A stretch of 64,000 bases of DNA, taken from assembly GCA_964599635.1 (NCBI GenBank), contig CAZRGM010000028.1, positions 1 to 64,000 on the forward strand, in the 5' to 3' direction. The notes under the pieces were generated by a model, which was not told the DNA's origin, searched no databases, and saw only the letters and a list, made by a program, of their open reading frames with translations. Numbering within the stretch: the stretch's first letter is position 1; every line of letters begins with the position of its first letter. This stretch comes from WJMT01 sp964599635. Its GTDB lineage: Bacteria > Acidobacteriota > Aminicenantia > Aminicenantales > Aminicenantaceae. The translations under genes were made by a program, and so were the position numbers. This document shows positions 35,286 through 43,094 of this stretch, in pieces.

Positions 35286-37130
35286 TCATTCTTTTCTTTT
35301 TTTGGCTTGTATTTGAATGAAAACATGGAGGTTTAAGATGGCTGCAGGGGTCATCCCCGATATATTTTTAGCTTTTCCGATTGTTTCCGGCTTAAATTTA
35401 TTTAAGAGTTCTATCACCTCGGCTGTTAATCCTGGAATAGACTTAAAATCCAGGTTCGATGGAATCTTTTGCTGATCCATCTTTTTTATTTTCTGGATTT
35501 CCTTTTCTTGTTTTTTAATATAGCCTTCATATTTAATTTCAGATTCAATATGTCTGGCCTCTTCGTCTGTCAGGTTTTTAAACAATTCATAATTTTTGAT
35601 GATATCCTCAAATTTCACTTGAGGTTTTTTTAAATATCTTTTGAGTGAAATATTTTCCCCAGTGTCAGATTTTATTTTTGTAGAATTCAGTAAAGAAAAG
35701 GCTTCATTTATTCGTTCTTGTTTTTTCAAATATCGTTCATAGTCTGAATCTGATATCAATCCGAATTTTTTCCCATAATCCAAGAGCCTCTGATCCGCAT
35801 TGTCGACTCTCAACTGGAGTCTGTATTCGGCTCTGGAAGTAAAAAGCCGGTAAGGTTCTTCAACCCCTTTGGTGATAAGGTCATCGATGAGAACACCGAT
35901 ATAAGCTTCATGTCTTTGAAGTATGAACGGTTCTTTTTTCTTTATTCTGAGTGCGGCATTTATTCCAGCCATCAATCCTTGGGCGGCAGCCTCTTCATAT
36001 CCTGAAGTGCCGCTTATTTGGCCCGCCAGATAAAGATTTTTGATTTCTTTGGTCTCCAATGTAGGGAGAAGTTGTGTGGGAAGGACAGCATCATATTCAA
36101 TCGCATAGGCCGGTCTTAATATCAGTGCTTTTTCAAGCCCTGGAATACTTTTTAAGATTTTCATTTGGGCTTCGAAAGGGAGGCTGGTTGAGACACCGTT
36201 TATATAGATTTCTGCCGTATGAATTCCTTCTGGCTCCAGAAAGAACTGATGTCTTTCATGATGTGGGAATTGGACAACTTTAACTTCAATAGAAGGGCAG
36301 TAACGAGGGCCGATTCCTGTGATTGTTCCGCGGTCGCTATAAAGAGGGGATTGATCTAAATATTCATTTATTATTTCATGTGTTTTTGTGTTTGTATGCC
36401 CAATATAGCATTTGATTTTGTTTTCCAATTTCTTTGTTGTGCGGAAAGAAAAGGGGACTGGTTTTTTGTCACCGGACTGCGGCTTAAATTTATTCCATTC
36501 TATAGTGTCTCTATGAAGGCGCATGGGGGTACCTGTCTTGAGTCTAAAGGTTTTAAGCCCGATTTTTTTTAAATAGTCGGCTAATTTAATGGAAGCGGGT
36601 TCATTGGCTCTTCCAGCGGGGTAATTTGTGAGTCCAATATGGATAAGGCCATTAAGAAATGTCCCAGGAGTGAGGATGACACAGCCTGCCTTTAAGATAT
36701 GACCTTCTCTTGTACTGATTCCATAAACTTTGTTTTTTTTAATAAGGATCTTGTTGGCGATTCCCTGAAACAGAGATAAGTTTTTTGTATTTTCAAGCCA
36801 GGTTTTCATGGTGGTTCTGTAGAGTGCTTTATCAGACTGAGCCCTAGGAGCCTGAACGGCTCCTCCTCTACTTTTATTGAGAAGTCTAAAATGTATGCCG
36901 GTCTCATCCGCTAAAAGCCCCATGATTCCCCCAAGAGAATCAATTTCTCTTACCAGATGGCCTTTGGCTAAACCTCCAATAGCTGGATTGCAGGACATCT
37001 GGGCGATGGATTCAAGATTTATCGTTACAAGGCAGGTTTTCATTCCCATTTGACTGGCCACATAGGCTGCTTCACATCCAGCATGCCCAGCTCCGATGAC
37101 GACGATGTCATATTGATTGTTTGCGTTCAT
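35286..37130 (-). CDS. mnmG: tRNA uridine-5-carboxymethylaminomethyl modification enzyme MnmG
   Basis: A 614-residue flavoprotein. The ATG at 37130 follows AGGAGGCCC, and the preceding 18 codons of open frame belong to the mnmE 3' end region. FAD-binding YDIVVIGAGHAGCEAAYVAS, then SCNPAIGGLAKGHLVREIDSLGG, RGGAVQAPRAQSDK, GYEEAAAQGLMAGINAA and the C-terminal helical domain with EEPYRLFTSRAEYRLQLR are all present. With MnmE it installs the carboxymethylaminomethyl group on U34 of several tRNAs. It lies 7 bp behind mnmE, and the pair is the usual rpmH-rnpA-yidC-jag-mnmE-mnmG order. Confidence 0.96.
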   Translation of the reverse strand: MNANNQYDIVVIGAGHAGCEAAYVASQMGMKTCLVTINLESIAQMSCNPAIGGLAKGHLVREIDSLGGIMGLLADETGIHFRLLNKSRGGAVQAPRAQSDKALYRTTMKTWLENTKNLSLFQGIANKILIKKNKVYGISTREGHILKAGCVILTPGTFLNGLIHIGLTNYPAGRANEPASIKLADYLKKIGLKTFRLKTGTPMRLHRDTIEWNKFKPQSGDKKPVPFSFRTTKKLENKIKCYIGHTNTKTHEIINEYLDQSPLYSDRGTITGIGPRYCPSIEVKVVQFPHHERHQFFLEPEGIHTAEIYINGVSTSLPFEAQMKILKSIPGLEKALILRPAYAIEYDAVLPTQLLPTLETKEIKNLYLAGQISGTSGYEEAAAQGLMAGINAALRIKKKEPFILQRHEAYIGVLIDDLITKGVEEPYRLFTSRAEYRLQLRVDNADQRLLDYGKKFGLISDSDYERYLKKQERINEAFSLLNSTKIKSDTGENISLKRYLKKPQVKFEDIIKNYELFKNLTDEEARHIESEIKYEGYIKKQEKEIQKIKKMDQQKIPSNLDFKSIPGLTAEVIELLNKFKPETIGKAKNISGMTPAAILNLHVFIQIQAKKRKE

Positions 37131-37137
37131 GGGCCTC

Positions 37138-38505
37138 CTATTTTCCGATGCAGAATCGGCTGAATATTTTTTTGATGATATCATCGTTGTGGATTTCTCC
37201 TGTCAGTTGGTTGAAAGAAGGGATGGATTTTCGTATGTTTTCAGCGTATATTTCTTCAGAGTAGCCTTTTTGAAGTTTTTCTCTTCCGGATTGTAAGGCT
37301 TTGAATATGTCTTCAAGCAGAAGTTTCTGATGAAGATGAAGGATCATTTCATTTTCGTTTTCTTCTGTTCTGATCCATTCGGAATATATGATTTCCCTGA
37401 GTTTTTGGATGTTTGTTTTTTTAAGAGCTGATATTTTTAATGAGGGCAAGTTCGGAGCCAAAGCTATTATTTTTTCTACATTCATTTTTAGAGGGAGATC
37501 AATTTTATTGAATACAAGGACTGAACGATTTCCCTTGTATTTTTTTAAGAGTTTGATATCTTCATCAGTTTCTTGTCTGGAACTGTCCAGCAAAATTAGG
37601 ATTCCGTCAGATAGGCTGGCGAGTTTTTCACTCTTTTTGATTCCTTCTTTTTCAACGGGATGTCTTGGTTTCCCATGACCTGCCATATCAAAGATTGTAA
37701 AAATCGAATCTTTTATTTTTATCTTTTCTGAGAGGTAATCCCTCGTTGTTCCAGGATAAGGAGTGACAATGGCTCTTTGGCTTTCCAAGAGGGTGTTGAA
37801 TAGAGTGGATTTTCCCACATTCGTTTTTCCAACGAGGGCTATTTTCAATCCTTCTGATAAAGATTTACCCATGTCATAACTTTTGATTAATTTTTCAACT
37901 GTTTTTATGGCTTTGTCCAAAGAGTTTGATATGGTTTTTCTGGATAAAGCCAGATTTTCATCGGGAAATTCTAAACGGGCTTCTATATTGGAGAGAGTGT
38001 CTATAAGTTCGTTCCTGAGGGTCGATAGCTTTTTCGATAAGCCGCCGCTCATCTGCTTGAAAGAAATCTTAGCCTGTTTTAAAGAAGAAGCATGGATGAA
38101 ATCGTTCACGGCTTCTGCCTGTATGATATCTATTCTTCCGTTCGTATAGGCTCGCAGGGTGAATTCGCCGGGTTTGGCATGCCTCGCTCCCAAACTGATT
38201 CCTAGTTTAAGAATTTCCTCAAGAATGACCGGGCTTCCATGACAGCTGATTTCTATCATATCTTCCTTTGTGTATGAATTGGGTGCGGGGAAGTAGGTCA
38301 GTAAAGTTTCCTCAAAAGGTTCATTATTTTCTGGATAAAAGAGGGTCCCCAGTGAAGCTGTTCTTGGTTGGATGTGTTCATTTTTGTTTTTTGGGCGAAA
38401 TAGTTTCTGAGCAATCTTTAATGATTTTTTCCCGCTCAGCCGGACAACACCGAGTCCTCCAAATCCGTAGGGTGTTGAGATGGCAATGATGGTATCGTCA
38501 AACAT
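37138..38505 (-). CDS. mnmE: tRNA modification GTPase MnmE
   Basis: A 455-residue GTPase. The N-terminal folate-binding domain opens with MFDDTIIAISTPYGFGGLGV, and a helical domain carries an inserted Ras-like G domain: GKTNVGKSTLFN (G1), DMAGHG (G3; family reads DTAGI/L, so a T to M change is present) and FNKIDL (G4). The C-terminal RFCIGK matches the CxGK end needed for modification. The G3 Met is a curiosity. A strong promoter lies only 6 bp before the ATG with no Shine-Dalgarno, so the message is probably leaderless. The repeat copy at 38596-38854 separates it from jag. Confidence 0.96.
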   Translation of the reverse strand: MFDDTIIAISTPYGFGGLGVVRLSGKKSLKIAQKLFRPKNKNEHIQPRTASLGTLFYPENNEPFEETLLTYFPAPNSYTKEDMIEISCHGSPVILEEILKLGISLGARHAKPGEFTLRAYTNGRIDIIQAEAVNDFIHASSLKQAKISFKQMSGGLSKKLSTLRNELIDTLSNIEARLEFPDENLALSRKTISNSLDKAIKTVEKLIKSYDMGKSLSEGLKIALVGKTNVGKSTLFNTLLESQRAIVTPYPGTTRDYLSEKIKIKDSIFTIFDMAGHGKPRHPVEKEGIKKSEKLASLSDGILILLDSSRQETDEDIKLLKKYKGNRSVLVFNKIDLPLKMNVEKIIALAPNLPSLKISALKKTNIQKLREIIYSEWIRTEENENEMILHLHQKLLLEDIFKALQSGREKLQKGYSEEIYAENIRKSIPSFNQLTGEIHNDDIIKKIFSRFCIGK

Positions 38506-38511
38506 TCTTCT

Positions 38512-38540
38512 ATTTTAGAACGGAAAATAAAAACATTCAA
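38512..38540 (-). promoter_or_regulatory. Promoter of mnmE giving a leaderless transcript
   Basis: On the minus strand TTGAAT (38535-38540) is followed after exactly 17 bp by TAAAAT (38512-38517). Only 6 bp separate the -10 from the mnmE ATG (38503-38505), so RNA would start at or next to the A of the start codon. No ribosome site is possible in between. Confidence 0.55.
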
Positions 38541-38595
38541 CTGTGATACAGAGCTGAGTATGGGGCATGAGAGATCAAAAAAAGAAAGAAATATA

Positions 38596-38854
38596 TAAAC
38601 CTGAACTATTCATAAAAAAATGGCGATGTTTTTATTATTAATCTTATTTCAGCGATATACAAGATATTTTCAAGAACAATGATCTGAACATTTTCCTTGT
38701 TTTTACTTTCAATTTTAATCGCCGTTTTTTTACCATCGAGGTGAGCCCATCTTACTGCATCTGCTTTGTACCAAGGCATTCGCAGTGAAGGACCACACCT
38801 TCATGCCTTGTACCTCGCATCTGCAGCAGCTTTGACTCATGAATAATCCAGGAC
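38596..38854. repeat. Dispersed structured repeat, copy 2 (inverted relative to copy 1)
   Basis: The reverse complement of this stretch matches the element at 8716-8975 along its length, including the terminal TGAATAATCCAGG and CCTGAACTATTCA, the inner ATGGCGAT arm and the CATTGTTCTTGAAAATATC segment. The central module, 38757-38824, folds as a hairpin with AAGGCAT (38773-38779) against ATGCCTT (38803-38809). It is bounded by two GCATCTGC 8-mers 60 bp apart. The copy lies between jag (ends 38862) and mnmE and carries no gene. The outer end TTAACCTG is less well preserved than in copy 1 (TAAACCTG, and ACAAAA at the other end). Confidence 0.78.
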
Positions 38855-38861
38855 AAAAAAG

Positions 38862-39485
38862 TTATCTTTTCTTCTGAAAAATCTTTATTTTTTTCATAAA
38901 ACCATTGCCCAGGCTTTCGGTAGATAGGCCTGGCATTTGGTTGACTATGATATGAACGAGCCTCCTTTTATAAGGATTCATAGGCTCTAGGATTTCATTT
39001 TTTCCTGATTCCTTAACTCTGAGAGCGATTTGATGAATATAATCTTTAAGCTCTCTTTCTTTTCTTTTTTTATAATGATCGCAATCAGTTTGAACTTTCT
39101 CTGTGGATACTTTGTTCAGGAGATGCTGAAGAGCCAGTAAAAGAGAGCCGTCTTTTTGAAGGAGTAAATATTTGTCAGGTCCTTCAAATATGAAATATCT
39201 GATATCATTATTTTTCATTGTTTTATATTTGATATCCAGAGGGAGATAGGACAGGATATTATCCAGAAAGTCATGGGTTAATGATTCATTATTTTGTATT
39301 TTTGGCCAGGCCCTGATGACTATTTCCTTGGTTTTTATCCCAAATAATTTTGTTTTTTCGGCGACAATCTCATAATTAAATTTGGAGCGGGGAATTTTTA
39401 GCACATGTTCAGCATGGCTTATGACATCTTCTAAATTTCTTCCTTTAAATTCTTTTTTTTGGTTATTTTTTTCTTTTTTTGACAT
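38862..39485 (-). CDS. jag: Jag/EloR-type KH-R3H RNA-binding protein
   Basis: A 207-residue protein with ATG preceded by AAGGAATC. The N-terminal Jag-N segment (FKGRNLEDVISHAEHVLKIP) is followed by a KH-II domain with DGSLLLALQHLLNKV and a C-terminal R3H domain (EPMNPYKRRLVHIIVNQMPG, ending STESLGNGFMKKI). The conserved R/H of R3H are present. It binds RNA and in other bacteria influences cell elongation. Its start overlaps the yidC end by 23 bp. The stop codon lies only 8 bp from the edge of the dispersed repeat, so that repeat may be its transcript tail. Confidence 0.92.
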   Translation of the reverse strand: MSKKEKNNQKKEFKGRNLEDVISHAEHVLKIPRSKFNYEIVAEKTKLFGIKTKEIVIRAWPKIQNNESLTHDFLDNILSYLPLDIKYKTMKNNDIRYFIFEGPDKYLLLQKDGSLLLALQHLLNKVSTEKVQTDCDHYKKRKERELKDYIHQIALRVKESGKNEILEPMNPYKRRLVHIIVNQMPGLSTESLGNGFMKKIKIFQKKR

Positions 39486-41106
39486 GAGATTCCTTTTTTT
39501 TCTTTTTCATGAGTCGGTTCATAATATATTGTTGTCCAATCTGAAGGACGTTATTAGTCAGCCAATAAAGAACAAGCCCGCTTTGAAAATTCATAAAAAA
39601 GATGGTCATGATGACTGGCATGATGAGCATCATCTTTTTTTGAGTGGGATCTCCAGCTGAAGGGGTCATTTTTTGATTTATGAATTGAGTTATCCCCATG
39701 AGGATAGGAGTGATATAATAGGGATCTTTAACAGACAGGTCATTAATCCAAAGAATAAAGGGGCTGTGTCTGAATTCGATGGCGACGACTAACAGGCGGA
39801 AAAATCCCCAAAAAATGGGGAGTTGGATCAGTATAGGCAGGCATCCTCCTGCGGGATTAACTCCGTGTTCCTTATAGAGCTTCATCGTTTCTTCATTCAG
39901 TTTTTTCCGCTGTTCAATATCTTTTTTTGCTTTTTTATATTTTGATCGAAGCGCCTTTATTTTTGGCTGGAGTTCCTGCATCTTGGCCATAGATTTTGTA
40001 CTACTGAAAGTAAGGGGGAAAAACAGAATTTTTATGATGATAGTGAGTATGATGATACTGAATCCCCAGTTAGGGAAAGCTTGGTGAACAGCTTTTATGG
40101 ATTTGTATAAGATTTCTGAGATAAAGCCGAAAAGTCCGAATTTCACCAATTTTTTCGTATCATTTCCCAGTTCTGATAATACGTCATATCTCTTTGGCCC
40201 TATATATGCTTTATGGACATAATTAACGGTCAGGAAAAAGTAAGGGATTTCATTTATTTCCTGCTTTAGAAAAGCCGCGCTTGTTTTTTGGGGGGAAGTG
40301 AGGAAGAGGGCTGTAAAATATTGGCTTTCGTAACCAGCCCATTGGACAAAATTATAAGTACTTTTTTCTTCATCAAATTTTTCTTCCTGATGTCGATTCG
40401 GTTTGCCTCCTGAATAAATAGAAATTCCCGTTTGCTGGCCGAATCTATTTTCCTGGGTTTCAAGGGATAGATTGCAAAACGAAGGTCCCCAAACAATATA
40501 GGGTTCAATTTTTTGGTTATTTTCCCAAATATTGATCTGGATATCTATTGCATAGTGACCATCATGAAAAGTAAATATTTTTTCAACCTGACGGCCTTGC
40601 TCATCAGCATAGGTGAATTTTAATTCTTGTGATTCACCATTACTGAGATTTATTTGAGTCGAAGAAGTTTTAAATAACGCATGGTTTATTGAATCATCGA
40701 AATCGGGATTATCCGTTTTTAGTGAGAAAGGATATCGATTGATTTCTGTTGATGAATCAGAAACCAGCTCAACCGGCCCCCCTTTTTCATTTTCATATTT
40801 TCTGAGAGTCCATTTTTTGAGAACTCCTCCTTTATTTGTCCATTCTGCGCTGTAAAGGGATGTGTTTATCAAGATTTTCTTTTCTCTTTCCTCGCTTATA
40901 GGCTTTATTTCCTCTGTTTTAATCGGTTCAGGTTCTTGAATGACCTGTTTTTCTGGCAGGACCTCTTTTTGTTCAGTTTTTGCTGGGCTTGTTATCTTTT
41001 GGGGTGTGCTTTGGGGGGGCTGCTGCTTGACAAATAAAGCTTGATAAAGAAATATAACTAAAAATGAGATGACAATGGCGATGAGTAGTCTTTTTTCTGT
41101 ATTCAT
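39463..41106 (-). CDS. yidC: Membrane protein insertase YidC
   Basis: A 547-residue insertase. An N-terminal membrane anchor (LIAIVISFLVIFLYQALFV) is followed by a Pro/Glu-rich linker, a large periplasmic beta domain (about residues 85-330), then five C-terminal helices including FGFISEILYKSIK, NWGFSIIILTIIIKILFFPL, the cytoplasmic coiled-coil and GGCLPILIQLPIFWGFFRLL. The large periplasmic domain marks a Gram-negative YidC1. It inserts inner-membrane proteins together with Sec. ATG follows AAGGAAG. The C-terminus ends in a lysine-rich tail that may contact ribosomes. It lies 12 bp behind yidD. Confidence 0.96.
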   Translation of the reverse strand: MNTEKRLLIAIVISFLVIFLYQALFVKQQPPQSTPQKITSPAKTEQKEVLPEKQVIQEPEPIKTEEIKPISEEREKKILINTSLYSAEWTNKGGVLKKWTLRKYENEKGGPVELVSDSSTEINRYPFSLKTDNPDFDDSINHALFKTSSTQINLSNGESQELKFTYADEQGRQVEKIFTFHDGHYAIDIQINIWENNQKIEPYIVWGPSFCNLSLETQENRFGQQTGISIYSGGKPNRHQEEKFDEEKSTYNFVQWAGYESQYFTALFLTSPQKTSAAFLKQEINEIPYFFLTVNYVHKAYIGPKRYDVLSELGNDTKKLVKFGLFGFISEILYKSIKAVHQAFPNWGFSIIILTIIIKILFFPLTFSSTKSMAKMQELQPKIKALRSKYKKAKKDIEQRKKLNEETMKLYKEHGVNPAGGCLPILIQLPIFWGFFRLLVVAIEFRHSPFILWINDLSVKDPYYITPILMGITQFINQKMTPSAGDPTQKKMMLIMPVIMTIFFMNFQSGLVLYWLTNNVLQIGQQYIMNRLMKKKKKESHVKKRKK

Positions 41107-41118
41107 AGATACTTCCTT

Positions 41119-41328
41119 TTATGGGACTGGATCGATTCCTCCTGGGTGGAAAGGATGACATTTGAGAATCCTTTTGATACCCAAAAAGATACCTTTGATC
41201 AAACCATATTTTTCAATCGCTTGATAAGTATAGGTAGAGCAGGTTGGATAAAACCGGCAGTTATGACCTAATAATGGAGAGATAAAATGTTTGTATTGCC
41301 TGAGTGTAAAAAGGATTGCTCTTTTCAT
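41119..41328 (-). CDS. yidD: Membrane protein insertion efficiency factor YidD
   Basis: A 69-residue protein with the complete YidD signature: LRQYKHFISPLLGHNCRFYP, TCSTYTYQAIEKYG and CHPFHPGGIDPVP. The three conserved Cys are present. It helps YidC-dependent insertion at the inner membrane. The ATG overlaps the rnpA stop as TAATG. Confidence 0.95.
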   Translation of the reverse strand: MKRAILFTLRQYKHFISPLLGHNCRFYPTCSTYTYQAIEKYGLIKGIFLGIKRILKCHPFHPGGIDPVP

Positions 41329-41681
41329 TATATAATCTGGTTTTGATTCATATGCTCAATGGCTTTGATATAATCTTTTCGAAGACTTTCCCAGGAAGCC
41401 TTAACAATATTTGGTTTGACGATAAAGATAAGGTCCTTTGAATCTTTCAGCAAATCTTTGTTCCTTCGGAAGAGAGCTTTTATCCGTCTTTTAATTTTAT
41501 TTCTCTTTACCGCATTCCCGACTTTTTTACGGACAACCACCGCTAATCGCGAATATTTGAGGTCATTCGAAAGGGATACGACTGTGAAGTTTCTGTCTCT
41601 ATATCTATTTCCATTTTTATATATGAATAAAAAATCCCTTTTCTTTCTGATTCTTTCTTTAGGAGTAATGGACTCATTCAT
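41328..41681 (-). CDS. rnpA: Ribonuclease P protein component
   Basis: A 117-residue basic protein. The ATG at 41681 overlaps the rpmH stop as TGATG; a TTG one codon earlier is also in frame. Family residues: ITPKERIRKKRDFLFIYKNG at the front, FTVVSLSNDLKYSRLAVVVR, then the RNR motif with KKVGNAVKRNKIKRRIKALF. It binds RNase P RNA and helps cleave the 5' leaders from pre-tRNAs. The RNase P RNA gene is not in the window. Confidence 0.95.
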   Translation of the reverse strand: MNESITPKERIRKKRDFLFIYKNGNRYRDRNFTVVSLSNDLKYSRLAVVVRKKVGNAVKRNKIKRRIKALFRRNKDLLKDSKDLIFIVKPNIVKASWESLRKDYIKAIEHMNQNQII

Positions 41682-41815
41682 CAAACAGAAAGTTTTTTTC
41701 TGCCTTTTTTGCGTCTATTTTTTATGACGTTACGCCCGCTTTTTGTTTCCATCCGGGAAAGAAAACCATGATTTTTCTTTCTTTTTCTATTGTTCGGCTG
41801 ATATGTCTTCTTCAT
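41681..41815 (-). CDS. rpmH: Ribosomal protein bL34
   Basis: A 44-residue protein starting at 41815: MKKTYQPNNRKRKKNHGFLS and ending in a Lys/Arg-rich tail with GRNVIKNRRKKGRKKLSV. This is the L34 signature (TYQP..R.R...HGF..RM.T..GR.V...RR.KGR..L). It is an intact small gene with a promoter upstream and begins the rpmH-rnpA-yidD-yidC-jag series. Its stop overlaps the rnpA start. The usual dnaA neighbour on the far side is missing; carD lies there instead. Ribosome binding probably uses AAAGAAG immediately before the ATG. Confidence 0.93.
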   Translation of the reverse strand: MKKTYQPNNRKRKKNHGFLSRMETKSGRNVIKNRRKKGRKKLSV

Positions 41816-41850
41816 CTTCTTTTTATTTCATCCTATTGGTTTGGATAAGT

Positions 41851-41879
41851 ATGTTAATAAACAATATCCTTTCTGTCAA
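41851..41879 (-). promoter_or_regulatory. Promoter of the rpmH-rnpA-yidDC-jag operon
   Basis: On the minus strand TTGACA (41874-41879), a perfect -35, is followed after 17 bp by TAACAT (41851-41856). The leader to the rpmH ATG would be about 29 nt. Confidence 0.6.
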
Positions 41880-41957
41880 GCTGGTTTTCAATCAACATGA
41901 CAACTTCCAGTTCACGAAATATGTTTCTCTCGGTTGTCCGATGAGTCTGTTTTTTGT

Positions 41958-41986
41958 TTGACTTGGGAGATTGGGTTTATTATAAT
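41958..41986 (+). promoter_or_regulatory. Consensus promoter of carD, near-leaderless
   Basis: TTGACT (41958-41963), 17-bp spacer, TATAAT (41981-41986). This is the best promoter in the window. Only 11 bp separate it from the carD ATG, leaving a leader of about 0-5 nt with no Shine-Dalgarno. It diverges from the rpmH promoter about 80 bp away. Confidence 0.65.
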
Positions 41987-41997
41987 TAACTATTAAT

Positions 41998-42516
41998 ATG
42001 AATTATTTATCGATTGGGGATAAGGTCATATATCCTAATCAGGGGATTGGGATCGTAGAAGATATACATAAACAAAGATTATATGGACAAGAATCAAGAG
42101 TTTGTCGTCTTAGAATTATTTCTAATGATATTCTGGTTTTAATTCCTTATTCAAGTGTCAAGGAATTGGGAATTAGAAAGTTGGTGAGCGAAAAAAAAGT
42201 TGAGAAAATTTATGAATTTATGAGAAATGGAATTGTAGATATCAGTAAGAATTGGAAGGGAAGACATAGGGAGCATGAAGAACTAATGAAAACAGGTTCC
42301 ATCCTTGATATAGCCTTTGTTCTTAAAAGCCTTTATTACCTTAATCTCACCAAGCCTTTATCTTTTCGTGAAAAGAAGATGATGGAAAAAGCTAAGCAGT
42401 TGCTGTTCTCTGAGATTTCTGAAGTTATAGATATGCCAGAAGAGGATGTTGAGCGAAGAGTTTTAAAGAATTTATCCATATGTTTTAGGGATATAACACC
42501 TCGGTTGGATTCTTGA
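41998..42516 (+). CDS. CarD/CdnL-family transcription regulator
   Basis: A 172-residue protein. The N-terminal RNA-polymerase-interacting domain (RID/Tudor-like) reads FSIGDKVIYPNQGIG-like here as LSIGDKVIYPNQGIGIVEDI, followed by DILVLIPYSSVKELGIRKL. The remainder is helical (SFREKKMMEKAKQLLFSEIS), as in CarD/CdnL. It binds the RNA polymerase beta subunit and stabilises open promoter complexes, in many bacteria at rRNA and growth genes. The ATG is almost directly at the predicted transcription start, so translation is probably leaderless. It lies divergently from rpmH, where dnaA would be expected. Confidence 0.9.
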   Translation: MNYLSIGDKVIYPNQGIGIVEDIHKQRLYGQESRVCRLRIISNDILVLIPYSSVKELGIRKLVSEKKVEKIYEFMRNGIVDISKNWKGRHREHEELMKTGSILDIAFVLKSLYYLNLTKPLSFREKKMMEKAKQLLFSEISEVIDMPEEDVERRVLKNLSICFRDITPRLDS

Positions 42517-42615
42517 TACCCACAATCGTTTATTCCCACTTAAAGCGAGTATCTCATTTTATATAAATGAATGATTTAAGATTGGAATGGATAGGATGTC
42601 GATAGGAAATCAAAG

Positions 42616-43071
42616 ATGAAAGTGGTTGCAAAAAACAAAAAGGCTTTTTTCAATTACGATATTATTGATATTTATGATGCGGGGATCTCTTTAACAGGGA
42701 GTGAGGTAAAATCTATAAGAGAGGGAAGGATAAGCATTAAGGAAAGCTATGCTGAGATCCGGGATGGAGAGGTTTTCCTTTTAAACTGCCACATCAGTCT
42801 CTATGATGCCGCTAACCGCTTCAATCATAATCCTCTGCGAGATCGGAAGCTGCTTCTTCACAGGCAGGAAATTAAACGTTTAACAGGGAAGATCAAACAA
42901 AAGGGTTTGACACTCATTCCTGTCAATGTCGTGATTAATGATAAAGGACTTATCAAAGTTCAAATAGCTTTGGCTAAAGGGAAAAAAGTTTATGAAAAGA
43001 GAGAGGCTATCAAAGAGAGAGACCGTGAAAGAGACATGAGGGCTGAGATGAAAAGAGCCCGAAAAGAATAA
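42616..43071 (+). CDS. smpB: SsrA-binding protein SmpB
   Basis: A 151-residue protein of normal length. Motifs: NKKAFFNYDIIDIYDAGISL, TGSEVKSIREGRISIKESYA, FLLNCHISLYDAANRFNHNP, and a basic C-terminal tail (KREAIKERDRERDMRAEMKR) that mimics the codon-anticodon helix in the A site. It brings tmRNA to stalled ribosomes. The ssrA gene was not found nearby. Start supported by AGGAAA 7 nt upstream. It lies 99 bp after carD and 23 bp before the phosphofructokinase gene. Confidence 0.96.
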   Translation: MKVVAKNKKAFFNYDIIDIYDAGISLTGSEVKSIREGRISIKESYAEIRDGEVFLLNCHISLYDAANRFNHNPLRDRKLLLHRQEIKRLTGKIKQKGLTLIPVNVVINDKGLIKVQIALAKGKKVYEKREAIKERDRERDMRAEMKRARKE

Positions 43072-43094
43072 AACAATTCATTTGAAGAGGGGAA

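Noticed and set aside
41816..41997. oriC between rpmH and carD
   Set aside because: Only one near DnaA box, no dnaA gene and no box cluster, so it is not listed as an origin.
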